This document shows positions 25,283 to 38,500 of a DNA stretch of 64,000 nucleotides, in pieces. Position 1 is the stretch's first letter. Every line of letters begins with the position of its first letter. Source of the DNA: Cymodocea nodosa (lineage: Eukaryota > Streptophyta > Magnoliopsida > Alismatales > Cymodoceaceae); contig CM072337.1 of NCBI GenBank assembly GCA_036874045.1, forward strand, positions 21,612,001-21,676,000, read 5' to 3'. The notes beneath the pieces were generated by a model, which was not told where the DNA came from, searched no databases, and worked only from the letters and a program-made list of their open reading frames with translations. The translations under genes were made by a program, and so were the position numbers.

Positions 25283-26594
25283 CGCCTGGTGTCCGTCTTA
25301 TCTGTTACACCGTTGGTTTCCTCCTCGTTATATTCGTGCAGTGCAAGATTCATTGTGTGCTTGTGAGGACGCGGACGCATCCACGTATGTTTTAGGGGGC
25401 AAAACGGAGACAATTGTGGCTTGTAGTCTGTGCTTCTACCAATATATTGTCTCAACCTACACCTTTACCGTCCCATCACTCAGTCTTACCCTCTTACGAT
25501 CTGCGCTCCACAACCTTTCACCTTGTGTTTCTTATCCAACCACACCATCTTTGCGATACCATTGCTCTCATGCCTGTGCTCTATCTTATGCCTTGACTCC
25601 GTAACTTCCTCCCAGGGTCTTTTAAGTGGGGGAGGGTATTTGCGCATGAGCAAATTACGAAAAATAGAGGAAACCAATAATAATTATCAATATAATATAA
25701 TAAATAATATATAATTATCAATATAATAATAATTTATGTTGAAGTTTATCATTTTGACGCATCAAATTGTTTACATTAAAATTTCTTAATTACCATTTTG
25801 ACAGAACAAAATTTAAAGTGTGTATGTACATCCAGTGCCTTATATTTTCATTTTGTGTTGCGTTAATTTGTGATAAACACGCGATTTCACATGCGTGTAT
25901 GTCAAAGTTACTAAAGTACCTTAACGAGCACATGGCTTTTAGACAAAGGACCAATATTTATTGAATTTAAAATTATATTATAATTATCCAATAATATAAT
26001 ATATACGATCATTTCTATTATATTTGTAAGGACAAAAAAGTGATTTTAGTAAAATTATATAATGCTAACAATGAGAAATTTAACACTTCAAAGAAATAAA
26101 AACTAGAGAATAAAGAGAAAAAAAGGGCTACATTGGCGGAGGTGGATTAATTTGACACTTCTCCTAGCAAATTTTTTTGATAATATTTAAAACATATTTT
26201 AGAAAAATAGTAAAGACAATTTTCCCTGATACCCGACACGCAAGCCACAAGTAATACGGAAGTAAATACTTTTTAAAAAAAAAATCATCTAACTAATCAA
26301 TCATTTACAAAAAAAAAAAAAACTAAGGGTGCGTACGGACAACGCTTTCGTTTGGAGGGAAGGCCCTTACATTTGAGGGCGCGTCACAATGACAACGCTT
26401 GCTAAAATCCATTGCACGCCACCGCCCTCGCCCGAGCACATCTGTACGCGTCAGATCAACGTCTCTCCCGCCCAAGCTCACTCGTCGACACACCCACCGG
26501 CTTTTACTGATTTCCACCAAGTGCATGGTTCTGCTTCGCCCTATCCCGTGCCACCTCTTCGGTCCGGAGTTCCAGTCGTCCCGTGGTCAACCCG
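25283..26594. other. Shared upstream region of the BODYGUARD-like and NUP214 genes
   Basis: The two genes are divergent with about 1.3 kb between start codons. Both edges are GC-rich (5' UTRs) and the middle (25640-26330) is AT-rich. No insertion or RNA gene is recognised. A TATA-like element, GAATATAACG on the minus strand near 25330, could serve the hydrolase gene. Confidence 0.5.
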
Positions 26595-29500
26595 ATGGCG
26601 GCGCCACCCGCCGAGGTCCTGCATCTGCCCGAGCCGGTAGAAGGCGAGCTAGAGGGCACTGATGATATCCTCTTTTTCAGAATCGGCGCCTCCGTGCCTC
26701 TGACGCCGTCTTGCTCCAAGTTCGATCTCGAAGATCCTCCCGCCCGCCCCCTTGTCGTCTCCGAACGGTTCGGACTGCTCTTCGTTTCTCATTCCGAAGG
26801 TCAGCAGGTCTACAAGTGTTATGACAGTCATGGGTTGTTAGCTTTCTGCCTGTTTTGATGTTTTTCAGGGTTTTGGATTTAATTTGTTAGGATTTTTGGT
26901 TGCAAAGACGAAGGATGTCATCGGATTGGCGAAGAAAATCAAAGCGATGGTGGAGGTGGAAAAGGAGAAGAGGGTGAAAGAGAAAGCCAAGCGACCGTCT
27001 ATTCAGGAGTTTAGCATTGTAGACGTGCGGATTGGGAAGGTCTCCATTTTGTCACTGTCGAAGGGTTCTTCGTTTCTAGCTGCCACAGTTGGTGGAGAAA
27101 TCCGTGTATTTCCGGTGCATTCACTCCTCAAAAAGGTTATTTCCAGCTTTCTTTTAAAATACTTGGTCTTGCATTTGAAGATCGAGTTGGTTTTACTTCA
27201 AAGACCAATGCCATAGGAAGAAGATCAATAATATTTGCTGAATCTTAGATTTTCTTAATCGTTTTGCAAATGAAGAGATATTTAATTTTCTCCTTTGATT
27301 CCCAAAATCTGATTTAAAACTGGGCCAAGATATAAGCATGCCAATAGTTACATTAGTAACCAACTCAAATTTTTTTTGAGGGAAGTAACTAACCCAACTT
27401 AGTTGCATAAAATCAAGGCTATGAACGTCATTAAAATTTAGAAGAGAAGTAACCAGCGATGCAATAGGAAAAAACTCGATGTATCTGCCAGCAGATGTTC
27501 TATATCATTGGCAGGAGGTGCCATGGAGTCATAACATTCTACTTACAACCCTTATCTTTTTTCAAGAAAATACACTAGCTTCACCCAGTGGCAGAACTGA
27601 ATTTTTTGCTCAGCTAGTTCCAATTCAGTGTACCATAAAACTCAATAAAATTATATTTCTGATATCAATGCCTGAGATTAAACACCCTTTTTCTATATAT
27701 TTCATTAATCAATCATTTTTGAATTTATTTAATTAGTTCCCACAATTTATTTATACCTTTTGCCTACTGGTGTGCCAACTATGCCAGTCGACACATCCTA
27801 TAAAAGGGGTAAATAGTCCTATATGGGTCTATTTTGTATAAATAATTTAAATTAGATAGCCTTAGTATGACTTGATACTATTATTTAGTATAAACCAATA
27901 AAAACCCAATCTCAAACCAGTTATTTGTCACTGATTTTTAATAAGATGATGCTCAATACTTAAATAGTTCACAATTGATTTCAATCAGTGGATTGCTATC
28001 AAGATCTTTCAATATGATTTTTCTATGGATTAATAGTTGTCAACATGTTATGTATTTTAGTATAACAGTCAGTCTTCCTAAAACCATGGAAAAAGGGCCA
28101 GCTTTTGTGAAAAACCCCTCTTTGGAGTGTGTATGACATTGTTTTTATGCAAGGGTTTCGAAAGAGGACTGAACATCAGCCTAGTATAATAAACGGGCAA
28201 TTGGTTTGTTCATGTGTTCAACTGCAGCGTTTGCTTGGAGTGTTGAACCAGGGACAACAGCATGGTGTCACAATTAATCAGTGATAAATTTAATATTACT
28301 TATATAACATGACTGGAAAAGTGCAAAAATTAAGAAAATAGAAAATGCAAGATAATTTAAGCACACCAACTATTTAAATGTTAAAAATCTAAAATGGCAA
28401 TTTAGGAAATGGTTGAAAACACTTTTTTTATACTACCTTGTTGTAAGTTAAATACTTATTGAATAAGTAGTTCCAAATGTGATTGTTTGACAAACTTATG
28501 AGAAAGCATATGAGTGATTAATAGTTCATTTTACTGCTTTTTCAATATCTCATTCTTAAACCGTTTATTTAATATGCTAACTTTTTGATATAAGTTGAAA
28601 CTCTAAACATTTCCAAATGCAGCCTTAGACAAAAGATCATTTTTTTCATTGATAAAATTTGTTTATTTTTCAAGAATCACAATTCAACCTTGATATCTTG
28701 TTGAAAGTTTGAAATATTTGGAAAATGATAAAACCAATATTCCATAAAGAATTGGATTATCTTGACCAATCTCACACAACCTTTCTTAGACATTTGTTAT
28801 ATTGGGTCTTCTTGTTCCCGTCGCCAAAAAGAATTCCTTTCATATTTGGTTGATGAGGGCCCAAAATGTTCTTATCACTTGTTTCATTAAAGTTTTATTT
28901 TAGGTTCTCACTAACTCTATTAGAAGTTTCATTTTTTTTGCCTTTCAATGGTAGTGTGAGCTAGGATGGATTTGCCTTAGTTTTATGGTTGTCAAAGTTT
29001 TTTAATAGTAGTCAAAGTTGATTAGGATGGAAATCCTAACTTAGGTTTGGGTTGTTAGGCCATATCTTTATGTAGAATGGAGCTATCATGATCATGAGAA
29101 GGATGCTAGAAATTTTGTTAGTGTGAAGTGAGCTTTGATCTAGGTATTTAGTATTGGTATTGTATTGAGTAGTGGTCTTATGGAAAAATGACAGGTATTG
29201 ATTATTGATAGAAATTTTGGTCGAGATGATATAAAGTCATGGAAGTGCCCAAAGATGAGTTTCATCAATATGAAACATGATTGCAAGGAGGGGAGTAAGG
29301 GTCCTACTATTATTCGTTAGTTGGAGAATGACAGGAGTCTTGCATGCACTTGCCCTTTACCTTCATTCATAGGCATTGGAGGCGATATTGGGAGGAAGTA
29401 GTTTGAGGATAATGGTTGGAGTGTGGCTAGAAGTAGGTGGTGGTGGGAGAGATGATGGGCACGTAAGGAGATGGGGGAATCTTGATTGGACATGTTTGAC

Positions 29501-32500
29501 AATTCCTAACAACGGCAACTGGAGGATGTTCATAGAGGAGGTAAGGGTTGTTAGGAAGGAGAACACCGATGATGGTGGTTGGATAACCAAGGTTTGCAAT
29601 GCTTTGATTTTTATCATATGGAGAAGGATTATTATGACTTGATCTGTTGCAGATGGTGCTATTGAGTAGGGAATCATTTGACAACTTGTATGAAAAAGGG
29701 GGCTTCATCTATGTTGAATTAGAAGGCCATGGGAAAGTTTGCTGTTGGAGTTACAAAGGAGGTGATGAGGGATCCTAGTTTGTCTTAGTCAATGTCTAGT
29801 GTATTGGAGAATCCAAAGAGGTTTTGAGAGTTCTTTAAAGGAGGGGTTTAGTGGGCCTTGCCTCTGTTGGGAGTGGATTTCTTGGTGGAGTTTTCAAATG
29901 TGAAATGGTGATTGAGGTTATTGGTGTTGGGTGATATCATGATGGATGCCTTGTGGACGTCATGGTGAGAGTGGCAAAGACGTATGACAACTTGGTTAGC
30001 TCCCATTGATAAGGTTGCAGTGCTATAAGTCATTGGGGTGTTGTTGGAGACCTTTCATAGCTTAGCCAAATTGTTTGGCTAGTTGGTGGATGTGAGTTGA
30101 GACATTGCTTTGATAAGAAACTTGAAAGCAGCATTGGTGAAAGTGGCAATTGACGAAGGAGTGAGGGTGTTGCATAGATTGAAGTTGGTTCATGGTGTCA
30201 ATTCTTTTGGGTGGGAGTTCATTCTGGGGGGTAGGTGGGTTTGACTTGGGTATAGAGACTCATTGAATAGGGTTTATCGACATTCTAGAAGGAGGCTTGA
30301 GACATAACAGAGCCATTGGATGGTGGTGAGGCTAGTTTGGAAAGCCATTCCCTGCAACAAAGAGAAATTATAGTTGAGCACAATTGTTGGTGACATTGAG
30401 GAGGCCTCTTTAGAGGTCTCCAATTTGGAGGGTGCTATTGATTTGAAAGTTGAGTAAGGGAAAGGAGATAGTGAAGCATTGTTTGAGGAGGAGAGGCAGA
30501 TTTGGTAGTTGCCAAGTTTCCTATAGTGCAACTAGAAGAATCATTAGATTTGTTTTAGATTGGAAAGAAGCATTGTTTGAGGAGGAGAGGCAGATTTGGT
30601 AGTTGCCAAGTTTCCTATAGTGCAACTAGAAGAATCACTAGATTTGTTTTAGATTTGGAAAATGCTAGGGGATGTTGGGGGTGTCTAACCTTTTACTTTT
30701 AATTTGGGAGGTGGCCAAGCTCAATGGCCTAGTGATGATGGATGACCCTTCTAGTCCAACAAAATTGAAGGCCTGGTTCAATGCAGGGGTAGTTAATTTG
30801 AACATTAATGGGTCATTTGTAGCTCAGTTCATAAGGAGAGGGAGGGCCTTCCACACCCTTAAATTGTAACTCTATGGAGGATGAATTGAAGAAGATGTGT
30901 GCAGGCCTAGTGGGAGAAGATGGCTTGTGGAAGTGGTAGCATGCAAAGTGGCAAAGGAGAGGTGATGTCTAAAGTCCCTTCAATCCTCTTTTAGAGCGAA
31001 TAAGGCCTTGACGAAGTGTTGGAATGGCCAATGGAGCTGGTGGAGGGTAGAGTAGCATCATTCGACATTAACCTAGTTGGGAACATGAATTCTTTTACTA
31101 AAGAATTCATTAAAGGTAGCATGGTAGGATAGGGAGCCTGCGACTGGGGGTGGGTACCTTCCATTTTTTTTTTTTTAAGGGTTCTCCTTAGACACTCAAA
31201 CAGCCTGGTGAACACCAGAAGTATCTTTAGAGGTGATAGAAGGTGAACCTTCATGGACACTCAGACAACCTGGTATACACCAAGAGTATCCATGGAGTTG
31301 ATAACATGTGAGTCTCAATGGACACTCAAACGGCTTGGTATACACCAGAAGTATCCAAGGAGACGAAAGCTTGTAGGGGGCATTGCTAGGTCCACTTTGG
31401 TAAGTGGTGCACACAGCTACAACTTGTCAATGCTTGAGTAGAGCCAACACTACTGCCCATAGGCACTGCATGAGAACTTCTCAAGTGGTCACACATTCTA
31501 GTTCTGCTCCCGCCCAAACACAGTTAACTCCAGAGTTCTTATAGGAGTCAGTGCTTGGTAATAGGTGTAAATGCACCTTCCATTTAATGATGAAGGTACC
31601 AAGTTGGAGCATTAGAGGGGTTAGGGGTAGGGTGAAGCAGATGCATTTGGTGAATGTGGTATGGTAGAATAGGGTTTGGATGATGGGACTTCAGGAAATG
31701 AAGGTGGAGATTTTCATACAGGGAATGCTTCAAGGATGTTTTGGAGGTCTTCTGGGTTCCTTCGTTCAAAAATGCTCATAGGAACTTTGGAGGGATTTTG
31801 CTTGCATGGGACAACAAAGTTAAGTTATTGGATGAATTTGTTGGGTCCTTTTTTGTCTCTGCTAGATTCATGAACTTGAATGATGGCTGCAATTAGGTAG
31901 CTTCTACTGTTTATGGCCATACAGATTATAGGGAAAAGATGCAATTCTTGGATGAACTCTCTACTGTTTGTTCAGCCTGTGGGGATTCATGGATCATATT
32001 TGGGTACTTTATTTAGATTCACTCACTAGAGGAGCATTGATGAAGGAAATGAGATGCTTTTCCTCATGGATGGAGGGCTCACAGCTAATGGACTTAACGT
32101 TGGAGAATCTAAGATTTACCTTGGAAAATTTCCAAGCTCAGCCAATTCATTCAAAATTGAATAGGGCCTTGGTAGATGGAGATTGGGAGACACAGTATCA
32201 GTTGGTTTGCATAAAAGGGATATGTAGAACCTGTTCAAACCATGTTGCACTTCTTGTGGACACTGAGTAGGTCACATATCCCAACTCTTTATGCATTGAA
32301 AACTGGTGTTTAGAAGATTCAGAGTTTGTATACTTGGTTAGCAACTCTTGGACCACACAGACAGGGATCCACTGTAAAGGGTGGCAACTAAGCTCAAGCA
32401 TCTTAAAGACAGAATTCTGAAATGGAAGGAAAACAAATGGAAAGAGAAATCAAAGAAAAAGAATGCTCTTCTGGGTATTATTGTTCAACTGAATGCTTGT

Positions 32501-35500
32501 GCACAGACAAACACCTTATCTGAGAAGTTACAGGGGATGGAGGCCGAACAAAATCTGGGCTAGATCTACAATGAAGATGAATAGGCTTGGCGACTACAGC
32601 TGAGAGAACTTTGGCTCAAAAAGGGAGACTCAAACTCATCAATTTTCCATACATGTGCAAGTGCTTGGAAGCAGAGAAACACCATTCAGAACGTGAAACT
32701 TGGTGAAGCCTTCTTGGAAGGGTCAGATGTGGGGAGGGGCATTGCAGATTACTTTAAGACCCTGTATGAGAAACTCAAGTGTTGGTGACAAATGTGGAAA
32801 CTGAATTACCTTCCTCAATTATTGGAGCAGGAGAAAGGATTATTGGAGGCCCATTTCTTGTCAGATGAAATTAAACAAGTGGTGTTTGGGATGGATGGGG
32901 GCAAATTGCTGGGACCGTATAGTTTCACTGTAGGCTCACACGGATGCTTTATGATGTGATTGAGTCTGATCTGAAAAAATATTTTGAGGTGGTTTGGGAG
33001 ACAAATTCAGATCTTCATGCCATTAATAACTCCTTTATTATTTTGATTCCTAAAGTGTCTGACGCTACACAAATTACTGATTACTGCCCAATCAATCTTC
33101 TCAATACTTCATTCAAGATTTTTACCAAGGTGCTTATGAATCAGTTATGTAAAGGTGATTAATAGACTTGGTCTTGCTAACTCAAGTAGATTTTACTGCA
33201 AGGGAGAAGCCTGCTTGAACGATTTGCTGCAGCTCAAGAAGTGGTTGCAAACTACCATCACAATTACAAGCCCAGGATTGTATGCAACATAGATTTTTCA
33301 AAGGCATTCATCAATCTGGATTGGATGTTTTTGAAGGAATGCTTGCAAGCTTACAATTTTCCATCATGCTAGATTGATTGGGTGCATAAAGTTCTTGCAT
33401 CTGTATAAAGTTCTTTGCACCTTTATCCTTATCAATGGCAAAGTGTGGGTGGCTTTCTTTCCATAAGGGGGTCAGGTAGGGAGACCCCTTTCTGCTCTCG
33501 TTGTCATCCTTGTTGTGATTCTTGTGAATGTGTTTGCTTTCATGTGTGAGGTTGCCAACAATAAGGGGGGATTCAAGTTTGGATGGTGGGGAGGAATATG
33601 CACCACGTAGATGATATGTTGTTGTTTGTCTGTGGCTGGGACGACCAATGCTAGTGTCTTAAGTTTCTGCTTCACCTCTTTGAAATGATCTCCTATTAAT
33701 TTCTTAAAAAGCTCAGTCTGTGGGCTCAACATGGGATAGGAAGAGATCAAGTTCAGAGCTCTTTTTTTCTCTTTCAAGGTTGAGAAGTTGCCATTGAAGT
33801 ACTTGGGCCTTCTCTTGCCACCAAAAAAACCAAGCTGATCTGACTGTTGGTCTTATTGAACTTGATAGATGACTGGAAGGATGGAAGACTGCTTCTTAAA
33901 GTGGTCTTTTGCAGCCTCTCAATCTTTCATATGTCAGTTTTCAAATTGCCCATGGGTGTGATAAATGAAATCGAATTGAAGTGCAGAAAATGGCTGTGGA
34001 TTGGTTCAGGCCTGTTGAAGATTTGATCTGTTGGAACATGGTGTTTCAACCTCGGTCTAAAGGTCAGGTGGGATTTAGGTCTGCAACTAGTTCCAACAGG
34101 GCATTGCTATGTAAATGGTGTTGAAAATGAAGCTTGAAGGGAAATGCTCTTTGAATTTCTATTGTAAACAGAAAGTACAACATGCAGCCCCGTCTCATTC
34201 CAGCCAGATAGAATTTACAGAAAACCTCACATTTTTGGAGGGATATAATGGATTTAAGTATATTCATGGAGGAGCATACATACATGACAGTGGCAAGGGG
34301 AACTGAGCTTAGCTTCTGGGAAGACAAATGACTCAACAGGGTTAAACTTTCTAATTCCTTCCCAAAGATACACGCCTTATTGTTGACACCACTTATCTCT
34401 GTGAAGGGGGCGGTGGCAATGGGGCAGGGCTTGTATACATGGATCTTAAACCTATGCAGTGCACAGTGCACAGAAGGATGATGAAGCAGAGGAAATGCCA
34501 TGTATGCTTCAGATTCTCCCAGATTGCTTAAATCTATAGAACAATTGTCTTGATAGAATTTACTAGGGAAGGGACCCAAACCATGAATAGTCAAAAGTTG
34601 TTAGAAAGTGCTTGAGAATGATGGATGACAAGGATGACCACCAGCTAGGTTGGTTTGGAAATGCAGATCTCCTCTTAAAATAAGGTGTTTCATGTGGATT
34701 TTAGTGCAGGGATCTGGTGATGACCAAGTGTTACAGGGATAAATGGGTCAGAGATGGAGACACCTTAGGCTACTAGCATGTCAATCTGATCAGGGTGGTG
34801 TTGATCATTTATCTTTCAGCTGTTGATGAAGCTCTTGGGTCTAGTCAATTGCTTCAACATAGATGGCTTATGGAGGGATCTCAGCAGCTAACAGGAGCAG
34901 ACTACAAGCAGTCCTACCTCTCTTGAAGGGCAAACTCCCATCAGCAAAACACAGTCTTATGCCGATGATTGGTAGCATCTACTGGAGTATTTGGATGGTC
35001 CATAATGAAGTATTTTCAATTCCAAGAGGATGTCCAACGAGATAATCCTCAAGCATTGCATAAATTGATTCCAATTTTGGGATAAGAATTTTCTGTAACC
35101 TTCTTTGCTTGTTGTAACTCTTAGGTGGGTTGATTAATTTTTGAGCTGGTTGCTCTCCTTGAGAAACTTCTTGTACTTTGAAATTTCTTACTTTTCATAA
35201 GTCTTACTTTATACTTTTTGAAAAAGGCCATGAAATGTTGAATTTCGAAAAAAAAACCTTTATTTTCGACTTGAAACTTCAAGTAAGATAAAACAAATTA
35301 TAATAGATGTTTAAAATCAATCTGATTTAATTTTTAGACAATTATACCGATAAAAACATCACAATCAATTGCACAATTCATATGCATCAAAATAATCATA
35401 AAACTAAATAACAAAAATGTAGAAAAATAAGATATGGCTTATTAACCTTAGGAAAAATCATTTAATGCCATGGAGAATGCCTTAGGGGTTCATACTCATA

Positions 35501-38500
35501 CCATATCTTTCTTGCTGTTGTTGTTGATACATGAATTGGTCCTGCATTTCCTCACATGTTATGTTTTCCTTCCAAGCTACTGCATCTCCATGGAATGGCA
35601 GTGACACAAGTCGTTTGTTACTAAAAAATCATCTCAATATTTTTGAATCATGCAGTTTTGGAGATGACACACACATCGATAGCATTATTCATAACCTAAA
35701 AGTCTTTTCATCATCTCTTCATATATTTCCATCTCTTCTCCTTGATGGCTTTGATTGCTTTGGTGGCTTTTGTGATTGTGGTGTCACTGATGACTATGAT
35801 GATTTATGACTGTAGTGATTTGGAGCATGGGTAGATCAAACATTATTTCATATACTCTCAGAATATTAATCAGATTGATCATAAATGTCAAGTATCAATC
35901 TCATTTTGTTGATGTATTGAGTAGGCTTGTCTTAGACAAAATCAATGGAGGTAGGTTATAAAATGCATGGATCGTATCAATCTGCTCAACTTCTATTGAA
36001 ACTTCCATCAATATAGGTCTGATACCAATTACAGGGGTGTTATCGTATTTATAGACCTGAATACTGATTTGTATTGATGAAATATCACCCAGACAAATAG
36101 ATATTGAACACCATGTTGGAGATCCTTAATTCATTTTGTGGTATAGATTATTTTTGACAAATACTGAACCAATCCATTACATTGAATAATGTTGGAAAAT
36201 AATATAGACAAACAATCCTTTTCTTTATGTAACCTTGATTATCATAGATTGGGTGCTGAAGGGTTGGGAAAGGAAACAATTCTCTATTTCCAATGGAATG
36301 AACTAGCCTTTTTAATGAATTTATCAAGATATTGAGTGATATTTTTCTAGTGTTGTGTTATCTAATAATAAAGTGAAAGGTGCATGGTGGGGATGATCCT
36401 TTTCATTAGCTGACTTCTTGGGCTATCAGAGTGAGTCCTTGGGTAAAAAGAATTTAAATTATTTGGTTTTTCTGAGGGCCGTGGGGACTGTAATTTACAA
36501 TAAAAGTGTACTCACCTGTCAAGGAGCTGATCTGTATTTGATTCTTGATAATGATGCCAACAACTCTTTGTGAACAATCTAAATTAACACTAATGCATGA
36601 CATATTGTTTTCTACATACTGACCACATTTCAGCAATTAGATGTTGGAATGCCAAATTCTCAATTTTCCAATGTTCTTGATTGGTACGTATTATGTGATA
36701 TGAAATTTGTACTTCACTAATAATGAATATGGTCCAGTAGATGGCAGTTGTCCCTTATGGAGGTGTATTGATTTCAGTTGGACTTTTACATTGTGAAGCA
36801 TCTTCCGACTTATATCACTTGGCAAAATGGGTTCATGTCTCTTTTAATTCAATTAAAGGCATTCATTTATTTCTGAATTTTACTTTTTTTTGTTGGTACA
36901 GGAGAAGGAACCACTTTTGGCATGCTCCTTACCTAAATCTGACCATGTGAAGGATTTCCAATGGTGCCAAAAAAAGGACAAATCATTTATTGCTCTCTCA
37001 ACGTGTGACTCTCTATATTATGGAAATTTAGATGGCCATCTTAATGCTGTCATGAATGATGTCAAAGCTGGTTTTCCCCATCCCCTTAAAATTTCTATCT
37101 TCATTCTATTTATAACATCATTGCAGCTTTGCTGATATTTGTTGCTGATTCTTCATTTATACTTAATAAAGTCATTCTAGTTGTATCTCTGTTCACGTTT
37201 CTTATCTTTGAACACCTTTTTTATGCAGATTGTTTTGACTCTTATCAAATCTTATTTCACACTTAGGTGTTGCCTAAGGGTGCAAGCATGGTAAAATGCT
37301 TCTCCGCCTAGTTTGCCTTTAAGTTAATTAGATCTTTTGTTGATGGTCTGATTGCTCCTACATTTTCCCCATATTATTAGACAATAATATTGGGAGTCAC
37401 ATTGTTGTTCAAGTCCATGTCTTAGACTATTCTAAAACCATTCTTCATTGTCTGCATGTGGCCCTATCAAGTCCATGCACCTTAATGCAACAGCTTGGCT
37501 GCATTGTTGATACGTCTCATTTTAGATCAGATCTAGAATGTTGAATTGTAAAACTTGACCATATGTAAAATGTTATTCTTATTAAGATGCATATGCTTAG
37601 ATGAATGAGTAATAATATCAGAAAGAGTAGGTTAGAAATGATTTATTAAGAATAGCATAATGTTTTATTAATTGAAGATAAGAGAAAATTGGCTTAAGTG
37701 GTATGGTTATATCTTTAAGAGACTAAAAAATGTATTAGTTACAGAAGAGAATTAATTAATATAGAAAAAGTTAAAAGATGTAGAGGAAGACCTATAAATT
37801 TAATGGAAAATTTGAGGATAGATAGAATTACTTATAGGAAAGGAATTCTTGTAGTTAACTTCACGTAGTGGGATTATGATTTAGATTGTTGTTGTTGTAA
37901 TCTTTACGTTTCATTGCCTTCATAACAATAGTATTAAATTGAATCATATTAAATGTGTTAATTTCAAAGCTTGTGGCAGCATCATCTTTCAGACACGATG
38001 ATGATAAAATTTCTGTACTTGTGGGAAAATATTAATAAATTCTTTACCGTAGATTTATATTAAAGGTTTAATTTGATGTTTGAATGAAGTGTTTTTATCC
38101 TTATAGCTTAGTCAATGTTGCCAGCCCATTTAGTGGGATTAAGGAAATTATTGATTGTGTGGCTTGTATCCAGGTTCTGTTCATCACAGAAATTCTAATT
38201 GAAAGCTTTGCTGAATAAAACTATAAATATATTTGAAATCCATTTTTTTTGATATTGTATTCTTAGAAATCCATAATATTAGTGTCAATGTACATCTGTT
38301 TCTACTGCTGAAAAGGTTTCTACCTTAGTGTTTTACTTTTCTGGAATTGTTATAACATTCTTTGTGAGGAAGGTTGACGAGTTGTCTAATTCTTTTTGCA
38401 GTTGACTGTAGCACGGATGGGAATTTTTTCATTGTTGCAAGAGAACATATTATAAGCATTCTATCACAGGAATTTGATGAACTTCTTCAAATACCCATAT

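Larger units (their letters stand above)
28960..35225 (+). mobile_element. Decayed L1-type LINE in NUP214 intron 2
   Basis: Broken plus-strand frames follow L1 order. An ORF1-like region lies at about 29350-30850. The end of an apurinic endonuclease domain lies near 32030-32190 (MRCFSSWMEGSQLMDLTLEN, then LNRALVDGDWE). The pre-RT connector lies near 32610-32760 (LWLKKGDSNSSIFHTCAS), the reverse transcriptase at 32850-33160 (DEIKQVVFGMDG, then NSFIILIPKVSD, ITDYCPINLLNTSFKIFTKV), and a degenerate FADD-like block HVDDMLLFV near 33602-33630. Many stops and shifts make it inactive. The 5' boundary is approximate. It contains a 94-bp tandem duplication (30473-30658) and the SINE-like insertion at 31167-31574. 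Confidence 0.75.

Noticed and set aside
25152..25604. Plus-strand 150-codon frame starting inside BODYGUARD-like exon 1
   Set aside because: Antisense to a well-supported exon and then Ser/Leu-rich low-complexity sequence; no family.
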